DNA from: Gaiellasilicea sp963811885
GTDB lineage: Bacteria; Actinomycetota; Thermoleophilia; Gaiellales; Gaiellaceae
DNA: 64,000 nucleotides
Direction of reading: 5' to 3'
Assembly: GCA_963811885.1 (NCBI GenBank)
Contig: CAWETB010000014.1
Coordinates: 248,001-312,000, forward strand
The position numbers were made by a program, and so were the translations under genes. Positions 25,246-34,752 of this stretch are shown one piece after another. The stretch's first letter is position 1. Each line of letters starts with the position of its first letter. The notes under the pieces are model-generated. The model was not told the DNA's origin. It worked only from the letters and a program-made list of their open reading frames with translations, and ran no database searches.

Positions 25246-26587
25246 ATGCGCCTGGCCCTCGTCTTCCTGGCCCTGCTCGTGGCCGCGCCGGCGCAGGCCG
25301 GCGTCCGCGTCGTGGCGCCGTTCGACCCGGCCGAGTACGCCGACCGGGCGGCGGTGGGCCTGCTCGTGCCGGGTGCAGGGCCGACGGTGACGCGGGAGGC
25401 AGCGCTGGCCGCGCTCCTGCGGGGCAAGCTCGAGCACGGGCTGCTCGGCGGCATCGCCCCGGGCGAGAACCGAATCGAGCTCGGAGCGCCGGGCGAGCCC
25501 GAGATCCTCGTCTCGCTGCCGCCCCCCGGCCGCACCGACAACGACGTCCGCTACCCGATCGCACTGCTCGGGAAGCGCGGGCTGCTGACGTCGGACTCGA
25601 CCCGGATCGACGGCCTCGTCTCCGTCACCGACGTCGCGACCGGCCGACTCCGCGTCGTGCCGGACGACGATCCGGCGCAGACGCTCGAGCAGCTCGACCG
25701 GAAGATCGAGCGCAACTCGGACTGGCGGCTGCCCCTGACGATCGCGCTCGCCGCGCTTCTGATCGCACTGGCGCTCGTGCGGCCGAGGTACGCGCTGCGT
25801 GCGCTTCTCGTCGCGCTGGCCGCAAATCTCTGGCTGAGCCCGCTGCTGGCCGTCGCCGCCGGCCTCGCTGTGCTGCTGCTGCCGCTCGGCTGGGCCTGCG
25901 CGGCGATCCTGCTCGCCTACCTCGTCTCGATGGGGATCGACGCGGAGACGGTGGCGCTGTCGCCGTTCGGCCCCTCGCAGTCGGGGCGCTTCTACGGGAT
26001 CAACAACCTGCTCGAGACGATGCTGCTCGCGCCGGCGCTTCTCGGTGCCGCGCTGCTCGGGCGGCGCGCTGGGATTCTCGTCGCGGCGCTCGCCTTCGTC
26101 ACGATCGGCGGCAACCGCTTCGGCGCCGACGGCGGCGGCATCGTCGTCCTCGCAGTCGCCTATCTCGTCCTCTGGCTGCGTTTGCGCGGCGAGCGGCTGA
26201 CCTGGCGGCTCGCCGGGCTCGTCGCGGCGGGCGCGATCGCCCTGGCGCTCGTGCTGCTCGGCCTCGATGCGGCGACCGGAGGCTCGAGCCATGTCACCGA
26301 CGCCGTCGGCGACGGCCCGGTCGCGCTCGCCCGCGACATCGCCGACCGGATCGAGATCTCCGTCCGCCGCACCGCGGCGGGCGTCGGCGCCACGGTCGTC
26401 GTGCTCGGCTCGCTCGCGATCCTGGTCGCCGTGGCCCTGCGGGCACGCCGGAGCCCCGTGCTCGACGCCTTCCTCGTCGGGATCGCGGTCTCGCTCGTCG
26501 TCAACGACACCCCCGGCGACGTGCTCGGGATGGGCGCCGCGATCGCGATCGCGCTTGCCCGCTACACACCCGAGCACGGCTGGTTAA
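25246..26587 (+). CDS. Polytopic membrane protein of unknown function with an N-terminal extracytoplasmic domain
   Basis: About 447 residues: a signal peptide (LALVFLALLVAAPAQA), an extracytoplasmic region to about residue 160, then about eight to ten hydrophobic helices, including LALVRPRYALRALLVALAANLWL and the polar loop ALSPFGPSQSGRFYGINN. I do not recognise the family. As written, the frame runs on without a stop into the cytochrome c lipoprotein that follows. Removing one base upstream of 26,585 gives a TAA at 26585-26587, so I place the end there; a true fusion is the alternative. Confidence 0.6.
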
Positions 26588-26598
26588 GCTCTGAAGCG

Positions 26599-26991
26599 AT
26601 GCGTCGCGCGGCCGTTCTGCTCACGATCTTCGCCTTCTCGGCCGGCCTCGCGGGGTGCGGCGGCGGCGAAGAGGTCAGCCCCACGCCCGAGACGATCGTC
26701 GGGACGCTGCCCGAGGCGACGACCGCCGAGCAGCCGACGTCGACTCTCCAAGGAGACGCCTCGAACGGCGCCAAGGTCTTCGCCTCTGCGGGCTGCGGCG
26801 GCTGCCACACGCTCGAAGCGGCCGGCTCGTCGGGCACCGTCGGCCCCAATCTGGACCAGGCCCAGCCGGATGCCTCGCTCGTGACCCAGCGCGTCACCAA
26901 CGGCCAGGGCGCGATGCCCTCGTTCGCGGACAGCCTGAGCGAGCAGGAAATCGCCGACGTCGCCGCGTACGTCTCCGAGTCGACGCGCTGA
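26599..26991 (+). CDS. Cytochrome c lipoprotein (class I, single haem)
   Basis: 130 residues from ATG 26599: lipoprotein signal AFSAGLAGC, a Pro/Thr linker and a class I cytochrome c domain with CGGCHTLEAAGSSGTVGPNLD (haem Cys-x2-Cys-His) and the axial Met in GAMPSFADSLSEQEI. Anchored outside the membrane, it probably shuttles electrons to a terminal oxidase or other redox partner. It is read in frame with the upstream membrane protein, but its own signal and lipobox argue for a separate start. Closely similar to the cytochrome at 57,682. Confidence 0.82.
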   Translation: MRRAAVLLTIFAFSAGLAGCGGGEEVSPTPETIVGTLPEATTAEQPTSTLQGDASNGAKVFASAGCGGCHTLEAAGSSGTVGPNLDQAQPDASLVTQRVTNGQGAMPSFADSLSEQEIADVAAYVSESTR

Positions 26992-27815
26992 CGCTCCCTG
27001 ACGGCTTCCCGCGCGACGTCGCCGCGATCGCGTGCGACCTCGACCGGACGCTGACGTGGCAGGACGGCGTGCTGCGGCCGCGGACGACCGCGGCGCTCCG
27101 AGCCGCCCGCGCCGCCGGGATCCACGTCGTCATCGCGACCGGCCGCATGTACCGCTCGGTGCGCCCCTATGCCGATGCGGCCGGGATCGACGCGCCGCTC
27201 GTCTGCTACCAGGGCGCCGCCGTCGTCGACCCCGGCACGGGCGAATGGCTCCTGCACGAGCCCATCCCGCTCGAGCTCGCGCGCGAAGCGATCGCGGCCG
27301 TCGAGGCCGAGGGCTTCGCGCTCAACTGCTACGTCGACGACGACCTCTACGTCGCCGCGATCACCGAGCACGCCCGCTCCTATGCCGACTTCCAGAGCAT
27401 CCCGCTGCACGAGGTCGGCGACCTGCTCGGCTGGATCGAGCGGCCGCCCACGAAGCTCGTCGTCGTCGACGATCCCGACCGCCTCGATGCGCTCAGACCT
27501 CGGCTCGAGGAGCAGTTCGGCGGCCGTCTCTACATCGCCAAGTCGCTGCCGTACTTCCTCGAGCTGGCCAGCCCCGCGATCTCGAAGGGAAGCGGGCTCG
27601 CCTTCGTGGCCGAGCATGTCGGCTTCACCGCAGAGCAGACGGTCGCGTTCGGCGACGGCGAGAACGATCTCGAGCTGCTCGACTGGGCCGGCTTCGGCGT
27701 CGCGGTCGAGAACGCGAACGACGGATTGAAGGCCCGCGCCGACTGGGTCTGCCCGTCCGCCGAGGAAGAGGGCGTCGCCCAGGTGATCGAGGCGCTCCTA
27801 GACTTGACGCCATGA
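26988..27815 (+). CDS. HAD-superfamily phosphatase, Cof type
   Basis: About 275 residues. HAD motif I is AIACDLDRTLTW, motif II VIATGRMYRSV, motif III lysine in PPTKLVVVDDP and motif IV FGDGENDLELLDWAGFGVAVENA; the C2B cap lies between. Members hydrolyse sugar or cofactor phosphates. No ATG or GTG precedes motif I in this frame; the only usable start is CTG 26988, which overlaps the cytochrome stop (CTGA). The stop overlaps the serS start (ATGA), so cytochrome, HAD and serS look translationally linked. Confidence 0.85.
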   Translation: MTLPDGFPRDVAAIACDLDRTLTWQDGVLRPRTTAALRAARAAGIHVVIATGRMYRSVRPYADAAGIDAPLVCYQGAAVVDPGTGEWLLHEPIPLELAREAIAAVEAEGFALNCYVDDDLYVAAITEHARSYADFQSIPLHEVGDLLGWIERPPTKLVVVDDPDRLDALRPRLEEQFGGRLYIAKSLPYFLELASPAISKGSGLAFVAEHVGFTAEQTVAFGDGENDLELLDWAGFGVAVENANDGLKARADWVCPSAEEEGVAQVIEALLDLTP

Positions 27816-29012
27816 TCGACCTCAAGGCCGCCCGCAACGACCCGGACGCCTACCGCGCTGCACTGGCGCGGAAGGGCGCCGGCGACACGTTCGACGCCCT
27901 GCTGGAGGCGGACGAGCGCTGGCGCGCGCTCGTGCCGAAGATCGACGAGCTGCGCGGGAAGACGAAGCTGAAGGGCAAGCCCTCGCCGGAGCAGCTCGCC
28001 GAGCTGCAGCAGGTGAAGGAGCAACTGCGCGCCGCCGAGGAGGAATACGCCGCGGCCGAGACGGCGCGCGACGAGCTGCTCACCCAGGTGCCCAACCCGC
28101 CGCACGAGTCCGCTCCGGACGGCAGCGAGGAGGAGGACGCGGTCGAGATCTCGCGCTCGGGCGAGCCGCCGCAGCTCGCGGAGGCGCGGGAGCACACCGA
28201 GGTCGGCCGCTTCGACATCGAGCGCGCCGCGCGCCTCTCGGGCTCGCGCTTCGGCTACCTGATCGGCGACACCGCGCTGCTCGCGTTCGCGCTCTACCGC
28301 GCGGCCCTCCAGCATCTGGCGGAGAACGGCTTCACGCCCGTGATCCCGCCCGTGCTCGTGCGCGAGGAGGCGATGACCGGCACCGGCTTCTTCCCGACCG
28401 AGCGCTCGAACATCTATGCGCTCGCCGACGACGACCTCTATCTGACGGGCACCTCGGAGGTCGCGCTCGCCGGCCTGCACATGGGCGAGATCATCCCGGC
28501 CGAGGAGCTGCCGCTCCGCTACGCGGGCTTCTCGACCAACTTCCGCCGCGAGGCGGGCGCCGCCGGCAAGGACACGCGCGGGATGTTCCGCGTCCACCAG
28601 TTCAACAAGGTGGAGATGTTCGTCTACACGACGGTCGGACGAGTCATGGGCCGAGCACGAGCGGATGCTGGCGCTCGAGGAGGCGTTCGTGCAGAAGCTC
28701 GGCCTGCCGTACCGCGTCGTCAACGTCGCCGCCGGCGACCTCGGCGCCCCGGCCGCGAAGAAGTACGACATCGAGGCCTGGTTCCCGTCGCAGGAGCGCT
28801 ACCGCGAGATCACGTCGTGCTCGAACACGACCGACTTCCAGTCTCGCCGGCTCGGGATCCGCGCCCGCGGTGAGAGCGGGATCGAGCCGCTGCACACGCT
28901 GAACGGGACGATGGTCACCGACCGGGCGCTGCTCGCGATCCTGGAGAACTTCCAGGGCGACGTGCCGGACGCGCTGCTCGAGTTCGGCGCCCCCGAGCGC
29001 GTCACGCGCTAG
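27812..29012 (+). pseudogene. serS: Seryl-tRNA synthetase gene with one frameshift (probable sequence error)
   Basis: About 399 residues after removing one base. The N-terminal coiled-coil arm (residues 1-105) begins IDLKAARNDPDAYRAAL; the class II core follows with GFTPVIPPVLVREEAMTGTG, LTGTSEVALAGLH, GFSTNFRREAGAAGKDTRGMFRVHQFNKVEMF (motif 2, within 28,519-28,620) and GESGIEPLHTLNGT (motif 3). The frame slips near 28,638, between VYTT and SDESWAEHERMLALEE, where a G appears doubled. SerRS is normally single-copy and essential, so a real break is unlikely. ATG start overlaps the HAD stop. Confidence 0.9.
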
Positions 29013-30244
29013 GCCTCCGCCGACACCACCGGTTCGTGCAGCTTGAAGCGCTCGTGCACGGCCTGCACCGCGCGCTCCGCCTCGCCGGCGGGGACGACGC
29101 ACGAGATCCGGACGGCCGAGGTCGAGATGATGCCGATGTTGATCCCAGCCTCGGCGAGGGCGTCGAACATGTCCGCCGCCACACCCGGATGCGTGCGCAT
29201 GCCGGCGCCGACGAGCGAGATCTTGGCGATCTCCGGGTCGTGCGCGAGCCCGCGCGCGCCGATCTCGTCCGCCAGCGGCCGGAGCACCTCCTCGGCCCGC
29301 CCCATCTCGGACTTGGGCAGCGTGAACGAGATGTCCGTGTGCCCTTCGGCCGAGACGTTCTGGACGATCATGTCGACGTTCACGCCCACGTCGGCGAGAG
29401 TGCGGAAGACGCGGGCCGCGATCCCCGGCCGGTCGGGGACGCCGAGAATCGTCACCTCCGCCTCCGAGGTGTCGTGCGCGATGCCCGAGATGATCGGCTG
29501 CTCCATCAACTCCTCCTGACTGACGACCCAGGTGCCCTCGCTCTCCGAGAACGAGGAGCGCACGTGGATGCGGACTCCGTGGTTGCGGGCGAACTCGATC
29601 GAGCGCAGCATCAGCACCTTCGCGCCCGATGCGGACAGCTCGAGCATCTCCTCGTACGAGAGGGCGTCGAGCTTGCGCGCCTGCGGCACGACCCGAGGAT
29701 CCGCCGTGAAGACGCCTTCGACGTCGGTGTAGATCTCGCAGGTGTCCGCCCCGAGCGCGGCCGCGAGCGCGACGGCGGTCGCGTCGGACCCTCCCCGCCC
29801 GAGCGTCGTCACCTCGTGCGCGGTCGAGACGCCCTGGAAGCCGGCGACGAGCACGATCGCGTCCTGCTCGAGCGCGCTGCGGATGCGCCCCGGCCGGATC
29901 TCGAGCACCTTCGCGCGCGTGTGCTCGGTGTCCGTGACGACACCGGCCTGCGAGCCGGTCAGCGAGATCGCCGTGTGGCCGAGGTCGTGGATCGCCATCG
30001 CTGCGAGCGCGCACGAGATCCGCTCGCCGACCGACAGCAGCATGTCGAGCTCCCGCGGGTCCGGCGCGGGCGAGATCTCGTGGGCCAGGTCGACGAGCTC
30101 GTCGGTCGAGCCTCCCATCGCCGAGAGCACGCCGACGACGTCGTTGCCGGCCTCGCGGGCGGCGACGAGCCGACGCGCGACCGCCTTCAGCCGCTCAGGC
30201 CCCTCGACGGACGTGCCGCCGAACTTCTGGACGACGAGACCCAC
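29009..30244 (-). CDS. lysC: Aspartate kinase
   Basis: First step of lysine, threonine and methionine synthesis. 411 residues, normal for the single-function type. Kinase domain: VQKFGGTSV at the N-terminus, LSVGERISCALAAMAI and TTLGRGGSDATAVALAAALGAD; then two ACT domains (about residues 265-400, including VTILGVPDRPGIAARVF and ISLVGAGMRTHPGVAADMF) that usually bind lysine and threonine. In actinobacteria an internal start often makes the beta subunit; a GTG or ATG near residue 250 would serve, but I cannot prove it. No asd gene adjacent. Stop overlaps serS stop. Confidence 0.95.
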   Translation of the reverse strand: MGLVVQKFGGTSVEGPERLKAVARRLVAAREAGNDVVGVLSAMGGSTDELVDLAHEISPAPDPRELDMLLSVGERISCALAAMAIHDLGHTAISLTGSQAGVVTDTEHTRAKVLEIRPGRIRSALEQDAIVLVAGFQGVSTAHEVTTLGRGGSDATAVALAAALGADTCEIYTDVEGVFTADPRVVPQARKLDALSYEEMLELSASGAKVLMLRSIEFARNHGVRIHVRSSFSESEGTWVVSQEELMEQPIISGIAHDTSEAEVTILGVPDRPGIAARVFRTLADVGVNVDMIVQNVSAEGHTDISFTLPKSEMGRAEEVLRPLADEIGARGLAHDPEIAKISLVGAGMRTHPGVAADMFDALAEAGINIGIISTSAVRISCVVPAGEAERAVQAVHERFKLHEPVVSAEA

Positions 30245-30281
30245 GAGGACGGACGCTACACGCCTCTACACTCGATCCCTC

Positions 30282-30368
30282 GGCGGGGTGCCGGAGCGGT
30301 CGAACGGGGCGGTCTTGAAAACCGTTGGGCGTGCAAGCGTCCCGTGGGTTCAAATCCCACCCCCGCCG
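30282..30368 (+). tRNA. tRNA-Ser (anticodon TGA)
   Basis: An 87-nt class II tRNA. Acceptor GGCGGGG pairs with CCCCGCC and the discriminator is G, as serine tRNAs require. The anticodon stem GCGGT/ACCGT encloses CTTGAAA with anticodon TGA; a long variable arm (GGGCGTGCAAGCGTCCC) follows; the T-arm is GTGGGTTCAAATCCCAC. No CCA is encoded. Reads UCA and other UCN codons. Confidence 0.96.
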
Positions 30369-30419
30369 TCTACAACAGTGGTGGACTGACGTACCCCGAT
30401 GCGGGAGTAGAGTGACGGC

Positions 30420-30858
30420 GTGGCCGAGCTGTACGCAAAGGGGACCAACGGCGTGGTCGCGATCGACGGTGACTGGTTGACGATCGACCGGAAGGGCGTC
30501 GGGGACCGGCGAATCCCACTCGCATCGATCACCGCGGTGGAGGTGCAACAGGCTCGCATGTTCACGAACGGCTTCATCAGGTTCACCGTCCCCGGAAGCC
30601 CCGAGTTCCGAGGCGGCGTGCAGAGCGCGATGCGGGACGAGAACGCGGTGACCTTTCGCTGGGGGCAGGCCAAGGGGTTCAACATGATTCGCGCGGCTGT
30701 CGAGCAATCCATCAGCGCGCACCGCCGGCGCCCCGACCGGGGCGACCGAACCCGACATCCCCGAACAGATCAAGAAGCTCGACGAGCTGCGCGACCAGAA
30801 GCTGATCACGGACGAGGAGTTCGAAGCAAAGAAGGCTGAGCTGCTCGATCGGTTGTAG
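30420..30858 (+). pseudogene. DUF4429 plus SHOCT domain protein, one frameshift
   Basis: About 145 residues after repair. Residues 1-100 (GTNGVVAIDGDWLTIDRKG, then FTNGFIRFTVPGSPEFRGG) fit the DUF4429/PH-like domain. After a slip near 30,726, removable as one base, the frame continues ATEPDIPEQIKKLDELRDQ and LITDEEFEAKKAELLDRL, a clear SHOCT module. SHOCT domains are short helical hairpins found at the ends of many envelope-related proteins. Cytoplasmic, function unknown. GTG start at 30420. Confidence 0.75.
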
Positions 30859-30879
30859 TCACTGCCTCCGGAGGGACGG

Positions 30880-31243
30880 ATGCACGTGAGACGGGAGACT
30901 GTCGCCGCCCTGATCCTTTTGATCGCAGGCGGCTGCGGCGGTGGCGGAAACGACGCGGAGGGTTCCACGCTTGCCGCCGTCGAGCCCTGCCTCGCGCGGC
31001 TCGCCAAGACGACTCCGGTGCACGGCGGCGTGGCCGAGGGCGCGGCGGACGCGGTGCGGCTGCGCCTGCCGAGCAGTGTCGTAACCGTCCTCTTCGCGGC
31101 GGATGCGGACGCGGCGAGCACTCTCGCCGAGCGACTATGGGGTCGCCCGCGGCGACCGGACCCAGCTCGGGAACGTCGTGCTGGCGTGGGAGGCCGTACC
31201 GGAGACCCAAGACGAGGGTGCGGTCGAGGCGTGCATCAGGTAG
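30880..31243 (+). pseudogene. Small lipoprotein gene with one frameshift
   Basis: About 120 residues after repair. GTG or ATG context gives HVRRETVAALILLIAGGC, a lipoprotein signal with lipobox IAGGC, then a Gly/Asn linker and a small domain (AAVEPCLARLAKTTPVHGG). Near 31,131 the frame slips by one base; repaired sequence reads TLAERYGVARGDRTQLGN, then VVLAWEAVPETQDEGAVEAC and stops at 31,243. No family recognised. It lies between the SHOCT protein and the FG-GAP protein, all on the plus strand. Confidence 0.6.
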
Positions 31244-31297
31244 GCCGAGGCGCTGAGCTACGCCGGCCGCGACCGGTTGGGTCGCTAGGGTGCGCCG

Positions 31298-32998
31298 ATG
31301 CTCCGCGTGGCGGCCGTCGTCGCGTTCCTGGTCCTCGCCGTTGCGCCGTTGAGCGGCGGTGGCGCAGCTACAGCGGGTAGCACCGGCGTCCGCTCGGCAG
31401 CGGCGCCCGCACCCGTCGCTGCTCCACGCTTCGTGCGCAACATCAGCACCGGCGAGACGGGCTGGTTCTCCTCACCCGGGCTCGTCGACCTGAACGGCGA
31501 CCGCCGGCTCGAGCTCGTTGCGCCCTTCTACTCGACGTTCGTCTTCGACGCGAAGGGGCGCCAGCTCGGCAAGGGCACCGCGACGAAAGGGCGGGTCTAC
31601 GCACCCGGCGCAGTCGCGGATCTCGACGGCGACGGGCGGATGGAGATCGTCGTCGGCGGCAACGAGGGCACCGTGGCTGCGTACGAGCTTCGCGGCGGCC
31701 GCCTCCAGCTCGAACCGGGCTGGCCCGCCTCGACGTGCAGCGGCGGCCAGTGCCCCGAGGCGCGGGGGCTCGCGGCGGCCGATCTCGACGGAGACGGCCG
31801 GACCGAGGTCGTCGTGACGACGACGAACACCTCGCCGACCGGCGCGCAGGTGTTCGTCTTCGGCGCGCGGGGCTCGCTCTACCGGCCGAAGGGCGCGCCG
31901 GCCACGGCGTGGCCGCGGTACAACCGGCTGCGCGGCGCGGGCAACGACGCCGACTTCAACGGCGCCGGCAACCGCGGCTACGGCGCCTACGGCGAGAACG
32001 TCGGCATCGGCAACCTCGACGACGATGCGCAGCTCGAGATCGTCGTCACCTTCGACAACCACCAGATCAACGTCTTCAACCACGACGGCACCTCCGTGCT
32101 CGCCTCGCCGTGGTTCCGCAACCGTGAAAGCCAACACGCAGGACGGCGGCTGGGCTGGGGCCAGTTCATCCGCTGGCTCGATCCGGCGGTGGAAGCGCGC
32201 CACTACCACGAACATGCAGGCCCCTGGCCCGACGTTCGGAAGACGATGTGGCTGCAGTGGACGGACTCGCCGCCGTCGATCGGCGACCTCGACGGCGACG
32301 GCCGGAACGAGGTGATCGGCCTGCCGAACGCGGAACAGAAGGAGCCCTACGAGACCCAGGCGTATGCGTTCATGGTGCTCGACGGCGCCTACGGCGACGG
32401 CTCCAGATCCGCGCGCCGCCACCCAGGCTTCACAACGTTGCCGCGGTCGGGCAAGCCGGCCGTACGTCCTTCCGGGGACTGGTATCCCCCGTCCGGGATC
32501 CCGGCTCCCACGCTCGTCGACATCTCCGGCGATCGGCGACCGGAGATCGTCGCGTCGGTGCCCGACGGCTTCGTCTATGCCGTCAGCCCGACGGGCAAGC
32601 GGCTCTGGCGCTTCGACTACGCCCGGGGCGCGCCGAAGACGTTTGCCTCCGAGGTCGTGGCCGCCGACCTCAACCGGGACGGCAAGCCCGAGCTCGTCTT
32701 CGGCACCTACGCGCTGGCCCCGGGCTCCGGCCGGCTGGTCGTGCTCTCGGCGGCGGGAAAGCGCTTGCACGACATCCGACTCCCGCGCCAGGGGAAAGAC
32801 GGGAACGGGATCGGCGTTCCCGCGGCGCCGTCGATCGGCGACCTGGACGGCGACGGCACGCTCGAGATCGTGCTCTCGACGTTCGACCACGGCCTCGACG
32901 TGTTCCATGTCCCGGGCTCGGGCACGAACCTCCTGCCGTGGCCGACGGGACGCGGGAGCCTCCTCCGCAACGGAACAGGACCGGCGACGGCGCCCTGA
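31298..32998 (+). CDS. Secreted FG-GAP/VCBS repeat protein
   Basis: 566 residues, intact. Signal peptide VAAVVAFLVLAVAPLSGGGAA. The body holds at least eight FG-GAP-like blades with calcium-loop cores: DLNGDRRLELV, DLDGDGRMEIV, DLDGDGRTEVV, NLDDDAQLEIV, DLDGDGRNEVI, DISGDRRPEIV, DLNRDGKPELV and DLDGDGTLEIV, consistent with a seven- or eight-bladed propeller that binds calcium. Extracellular; such proteins commonly bind polysaccharide or protein ligands. No enzymatic motif. Stands alone. Confidence 0.88.
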   Translation: MLRVAAVVAFLVLAVAPLSGGGAATAGSTGVRSAAAPAPVAAPRFVRNISTGETGWFSSPGLVDLNGDRRLELVAPFYSTFVFDAKGRQLGKGTATKGRVYAPGAVADLDGDGRMEIVVGGNEGTVAAYELRGGRLQLEPGWPASTCSGGQCPEARGLAAADLDGDGRTEVVVTTTNTSPTGAQVFVFGARGSLYRPKGAPATAWPRYNRLRGAGNDADFNGAGNRGYGAYGENVGIGNLDDDAQLEIVVTFDNHQINVFNHDGTSVLASPWFRNRESQHAGRRLGWGQFIRWLDPAVEARHYHEHAGPWPDVRKTMWLQWTDSPPSIGDLDGDGRNEVIGLPNAEQKEPYETQAYAFMVLDGAYGDGSRSARRHPGFTTLPRSGKPAVRPSGDWYPPSGIPAPTLVDISGDRRPEIVASVPDGFVYAVSPTGKRLWRFDYARGAPKTFASEVVAADLNRDGKPELVFGTYALAPGSGRLVVLSAAGKRLHDIRLPRQGKDGNGIGVPAAPSIGDLDGDGTLEIVLSTFDHGLDVFHVPGSGTNLLPWPTGRGSLLRNGTGPATAP

Positions 32999-32999
32999 G

Positions 33000-33191
33000 C
33001 TACGGCGAGGCCGGTGCCGTGTCGACGACCTCGGCGAGCTCGTTTCGGACTGCTGCGAACTCGGCCTTCGGTGCCCGGAGGCCGGCCGGGCGCACTCCGT
33101 ACGCCTTGAGCACGTAGAGCCGGTGCCGGCGCGCGGCGATCTCGTCCAGGAGCTCGGCGACGCGGCGTTGACGCTTCCGACGGACGCTCAT
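33000..33191 (-). CDS. Small basic protein, unknown
   Basis: 63 residues from ATG 33191: SVRRKRQRRVAELLDEIAAR, then HRLYVLKAYGVRPAGLRAPK and an acidic end. Strongly basic, helical, no signal peptide. The frame is open further upstream without a clear start. It sits between the FG-GAP gene (stop two bases away, convergent) and the exporter gene, on the exporter strand. Compact amino-acid composition unlike the shadow frames supports it as a real gene, but I recognise no family. Confidence 0.45.
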   Translation of the reverse strand: MSVRRKRQRRVAELLDEIAARRHRLYVLKAYGVRPAGLRAPKAEFAAVRNELAEVVDTAPASP

Positions 33192-33219
33192 GGGATCTGT
33201 TGCTGCGAGGCTGGACATC

Positions 33220-34683
33220 TCAGGCCGCCTCGTCGAGCAACGTCGGCTCGGGCAGCGCGGCCGTCTGCTCGTCAGCGACGGTGGCCGGGCGGATGAAGAT
33301 GGCCGCCACTGCGGCACCGAGCAGGAGCAGCCCGGTCAGAGCGGCGAGGGCCGTCTGGTAGCCGCGGTCGAGCGCGGCGAGGCTCGTCACCGGGCCGTCG
33401 CCGTAACGGCTGGTTGCCGCCGCGGCGATCGCGCTCGAGGCGGCGATCCCGATCGCGCCGCCGATCTGGCGGCTCGTGTTGATCAGCCCGGACGCGACAC
33501 CGGCGTCGACGCGGCTGACTCCCGCGAGACCGAGGATCGTCACGGGGACGAAGGAGAGCCCCATACCGGCGCCGCCGAGGACGAAGGCCGGGAAGAGATC
33601 CCAGAAGTACTGGCCGTCCACCGGTAGCCGGATCAGAAGCGCAACCGAGACCGCCGAGGTCAGAAGCCCGATCGTGAGCGTCGTGCGGGCGCCGATGCGC
33701 GCGACGATCAGCTGCGCCAGGTTCGAGACGACGACGACCGTCCCGGCGAAGGCGACGAACGCGACGCCGCCCTGCATGGCGCTGTAGCCGAGGATGTCCT
33801 GCAGGTAGAGCGAGAGCAGGAAGAACTCGGAGAACGCGACGGCGCCGATGATCGCCATCGCGACGTTCGCGGCGGCGAGGGACGGGCCGCGGAACAGCCG
33901 CAGCGGCAGCAGCGGCCACGGCGACCGTGCCTCGAGCGCGATGAACGCCGAAAGCAAGGCGACCGAGCCCACGAGCGGCAGGAGCGCTGCGGCCGAGCCC
34001 CAGCCCTCGGTGGTGGCACGCGACAGCGCGTAGACCAGCAGCATCAGCCCAGCCGTCGCCGTGACGGCGCCACGGGCGTCGAGGTGGCGATGCCCGAGCT
34101 CGGGCCGGCTCTCGCCCAGCAGCACCACTGCGAGCAAGGCGGCCACGATGCCGACCGGGACGTTGACGAAGAAGATCCACGACCAGCTCAGATAGCTCGT
34201 CAGGACACCGCCGAGCAGGACGCCTGCGGCGGCGCCACTCCCGGAGGCAGCCCCGTAGATGCCGAGCGCGAGGTTGCGGTCGCGTCCTTCGGCGAACGTC
34301 GTCATCAGCAATGACAGCGCTGCGGGGACGAGCAGCGCACCCGCGAGCCCTTGGACGGCGCGGAACCCGATCAGCGATGCCTCCGACCAGGCGACACCGC
34401 AGAGCAGGGAGCTCGCCGCGAAGAGCAGCAGCCCACCGACGAAGAGGCGGCGCCGTCCGAGCAGATCGGCAAGCCGGCCCCCGAGCAGCAGCGCGCCGCC
34501 GAAGAAGATCGCGTACGCGGACACCACCCACTGCAGGCTCTCGTCGGAGAAGCCGAGATCGGTCTTGATCGACGGCAGCGCGACGTTCACCACCGCGACG
34601 TCGAGAATCACCATGAACTGGGCCGTCACGATCACAGCCAGTGCAGCCCAGCGCCTTCCAGAATCCGTAGCAAGCCTCATCAA
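33220..34683 (-). CDS. MFS drug exporter, DHA2 family (14 helices, EmrB/QacA type)
   Basis: 487 residues with about fourteen hydrophobic segments. DHA2 signatures: TAQFMVILDVAVVNVALPSI in helix 1, GGRLADLLGRRRLFVGGL (motif A), FRAVQGLAGALLVPAALSLL (motif B) and GAASGSGAAAGVLLGGVL (motif C, antiporter). Exports drugs or toxic metabolites in exchange for protons. A strong ribosome site AGAGGAG lies eight bases before ATG. Divergent from a MarR regulator with a palindromic operator between, the classic arrangement of a ligand-induced efflux pump. Confidence 0.93.
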   Translation of the reverse strand: MMRLATDSGRRWAALAVIVTAQFMVILDVAVVNVALPSIKTDLGFSDESLQWVVSAYAIFFGGALLLGGRLADLLGRRRLFVGGLLLFAASSLLCGVAWSEASLIGFRAVQGLAGALLVPAALSLLMTTFAEGRDRNLALGIYGAASGSGAAAGVLLGGVLTSYLSWSWIFFVNVPVGIVAALLAVVLLGESRPELGHRHLDARGAVTATAGLMLLVYALSRATTEGWGSAAALLPLVGSVALLSAFIALEARSPWPLLPLRLFRGPSLAAANVAMAIIGAVAFSEFFLLSLYLQDILGYSAMQGGVAFVAFAGTVVVVSNLAQLIVARIGARTTLTIGLLTSAVSVALLIRLPVDGQYFWDLFPAFVLGGAGMGLSFVPVTILGLAGVSRVDAGVASGLINTSRQIGGAIGIAASSAIAAAATSRYGDGPVTSLAALDRGYQTALAALTGLLLLGAAVAAIFIRPATVADEQTAALPEPTLLDEAA

Positions 34684-34752
34684 TTAATCTCCTCTACCGT
34701 TGATGATGTCAACAATATACACAAACAACGGTATCGGCGCTACACTTCTTTC
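34684..34752. promoter_or_regulatory. Divergent promoter and probable MarR operator
   Basis: The 69 bases between the exporter and marR-type gene are AT-rich. They contain the palindrome GTTGATGATGTCAAC (TTGA-N5-TCAA core, as in many MarR sites) and, overlapping it, an eight-base inverted repeat TACCGTTG ... CAACGGTA spaced by 23 bases. A MarR dimer bound here would block both promoters. Placement of -10 and -35 boxes is not certain. Confidence 0.6.

Noticed and set aside
28620..28660. Programmed frameshift in serS
   Set aside because: No slippery heptamer or downstream structure and SerRS is not known to use one; a doubled G fits sequencing error.
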